Origin: Microbacteriaceae bacterium
GTDB lineage: Bacteria > Actinomycetota > Actinomycetes > Actinomycetales > Microbacteriaceae
Direction of reading: 5' to 3'
Assembly (NCBI GenBank): GCA_022701925.1
Contig: JAKONM010000034.1
Span: 1-20,842 of the forward strand
Length of the DNA: 20,842 nt
Below are positions 20,097 through 20,842 of this stretch, in pieces; the stretch's first letter is position 1, and every line of letters starts with the position of its first letter. The notes beneath the pieces were generated by a model that saw only the letters and a list, made by a program, of their open reading frames with translations, ran no database searches and was not told where the DNA came from. The translations under genes and the position numbers were made by a program.

Positions 20097-20842
20097 GCCT
20101 CCGCCTGCTTCGGGATCACCACCTGGTCGATGATCAGCAGGACCGCGGCGGCCACCGGGATCGCGATCAGGGCGCCGAGGACCCCGAGCAGCGTGCCGCC
20201 CGTCAGCGCCGCGATCACCACCACCACGCCGGGCACCTTGACCGCGCGGTTCATGATGTTCGGGCTGAGCACGTAGGCCTCGACCTGCATGTAGACGAGG
20301 TAGTAGATCGCGACGATCACCCAGGTCGCGAGGCCCGAGGAGGTGACGGGCGGCGCCGGGTTCAGCAGCAGCTGTCCGAGCACGATCAGCACGGCGCCGG
20401 AGATCGTGCCGACCAGCGGGATCAGGCTGCCGAGGAACGCGATGAAGGCGAAGACCGCCGGCAGCTTCGCCCCCACGATCGACAGGAAGATGAAGCTGAG
20501 GATGCCGTTGACGAGCGCCAGGCCCACCTGGCCGATCACGTAGCGGCCCACCGACTGGAAGATCTGCTCCGCGATGCTCGCGAACTTCTCGCGGCGCGAC
20601 ATCGGCACGAGGCGGTAGAGCGCGCCCTTGAACTGGTTGATCGACGCGGTGAAGTACAGCGTGAGGATCACGACGACGACGGTGCCGGCCAGCCCGCCGG
20701 CCAGGCCCGCCCCCACCGAGAGCACGCCTCCGGTGATGAGGCCGACGTTCGCCTGCAGGTAGGCGGCACCCTGGTCCACGAAGTCCCGCACGGGTAGCCC
20801 GGTGGTCGCCGAGGCCTGCCGGACGAAGTCGTCCAGCCCGTT
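20093..20842 (-). CDS. AI-2E family transporter (PerM/YdiK-like), N-terminus beyond window
   Basis: 249 residues of the C-terminal part are visible; the frame stays open to the right edge, so the GTG at 20791 is internal (upstream residues NGLDDFVRQASATTGLP continue the frame). Hydrophobic helices alternate with conserved PerM-type segments: VVVVILTLYFTASI, FKGALYRLVPMSRREK, GRYVIGQVGLALVNGILSFI, FAFIAFLGSLIPLVGTISGAVL and QVEAYVLSPNIMNRAVKVPGVVVVIAAL.GGTLLGVLGALIAIPVAAAV. These match the AI-2E transporter family (formerly UPF0118), whose members export autoinducer-2 or act as Na+(Li+)/H+ antiporters; the actual substrate is unknown here. It converges on the hydrolase gene, overlapping by 4 nt at the stops. 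Confidence 0.9.
   Translation of the reverse strand, partial: NGLDDFVRQASATTGLPVRDFVDQGAAYLQANVGLITGGVLSVGAGLAGGLAGTVVVVILTLYFTASINQFKGALYRLVPMSRREKFASIAEQIFQSVGRYVIGQVGLALVNGILSFIFLSIVGAKLPAVFAFIAFLGSLIPLVGTISGAVLIVLGQLLLNPAPPVTSSGLATWVIVAIYYLVYMQVEAYVLSPNIMNRAVKVPGVVVVIAALTGGTLLGVLGALIAIPVAAAVLLIIDQVVIPKQAEA

Noticed and set aside
1..20842. CRISPR arrays, tRNA/rRNA genes, insertion sequences, prophage or defence systems
   Set aside because: No regularly spaced repeats, cloverleaf or CCA-type signals, transposase motifs or terminal inverted repeats were seen. XerC is the housekeeping recombinase in its usual location, not an integrase with an att site.

Overview
This window is very GC-rich, uses many GTG starts, has short or overlapping gene junctions and carries TAnnnT-type -10 boxes. 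Its backbone gene order is rpsP-KH-rimM-trmD ... rplS-lepB-rnhB-DUF2469-yraN-comM-dprA ... xerC / rpsB-tsf-pyrH-frr-cdsA. That order, the DUF2469 gene and a DivIVA-motif gene after cdsA point to an actinobacterium, most likely order Micrococcales and plausibly family Microbacteriaceae. The family-level placement is inferred from remembered synteny and protein style, not from a search.

Layout. (1) 1-1065: the tail of what looks like an OleC-type AMP ligase and a complete OleD-type reductase, i.e. the end of a head-to-head olefin (long-chain alkene) operon. (2) 1104-3332: an extended -10 promoter and a tight four-gene ribosome/tRNA operon, rpsP-khpA-rimM-trmD. (3) 3362-4858: a nested inverted repeat, then a divergent pair, map on the minus strand and a small four-helix membrane protein on the plus strand. 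(4) 4887-7238: rplS, lepB, rnhB and DUF2469. (5) 7239-7606: a non-coding stretch with a hairpin and a 19-bp-period direct repeat. (6) 7607-12517: yraN-comM-dprA (translationally overlapping), a metallophosphoesterase and xerC. (7) 12530-13372: a minus-strand exported M23 peptidase-like gene and the structured rpsB leader. (8) 13373-17796: rpsB-tsf, a very strong hairpin, then pyrH-frr-cdsA. (9) 17804-20842: a DivIVA-motif repeat protein, an exported lytic-transglycosylase-like protein, a zinc-ribbon protein, an alpha/beta hydrolase and a minus-strand AI-2E/PerM-type transporter running off the window.

Most of the window is translation machinery (S16, S2, L19, EF-Ts, RRF, RimM, TrmD, Map, a KH-domain RNA binder), with membrane/secretion (LepB, CdsA), DNA processing (RNase HII, YraN, ComM, DprA, XerC) and wall enzymes (M23, SLT). 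No tRNA, rRNA, CRISPR array, insertion sequence, phage gene or recognisable defence system was seen. The unusual points are small-scale: a Glu in place of the catalytic Asp of TrmD, a 136-residue lysine-free acidic tail on ribosomal protein S2, hairpins in the rpsB and rplS leaders, a set of -10-like hexamers only 6-9 nt from start codons that suggests leaderless transcription, a degenerate M23 active site, a protein with four DivIVA-like motifs, and two convergent genes whose stop codons share one CTAG.
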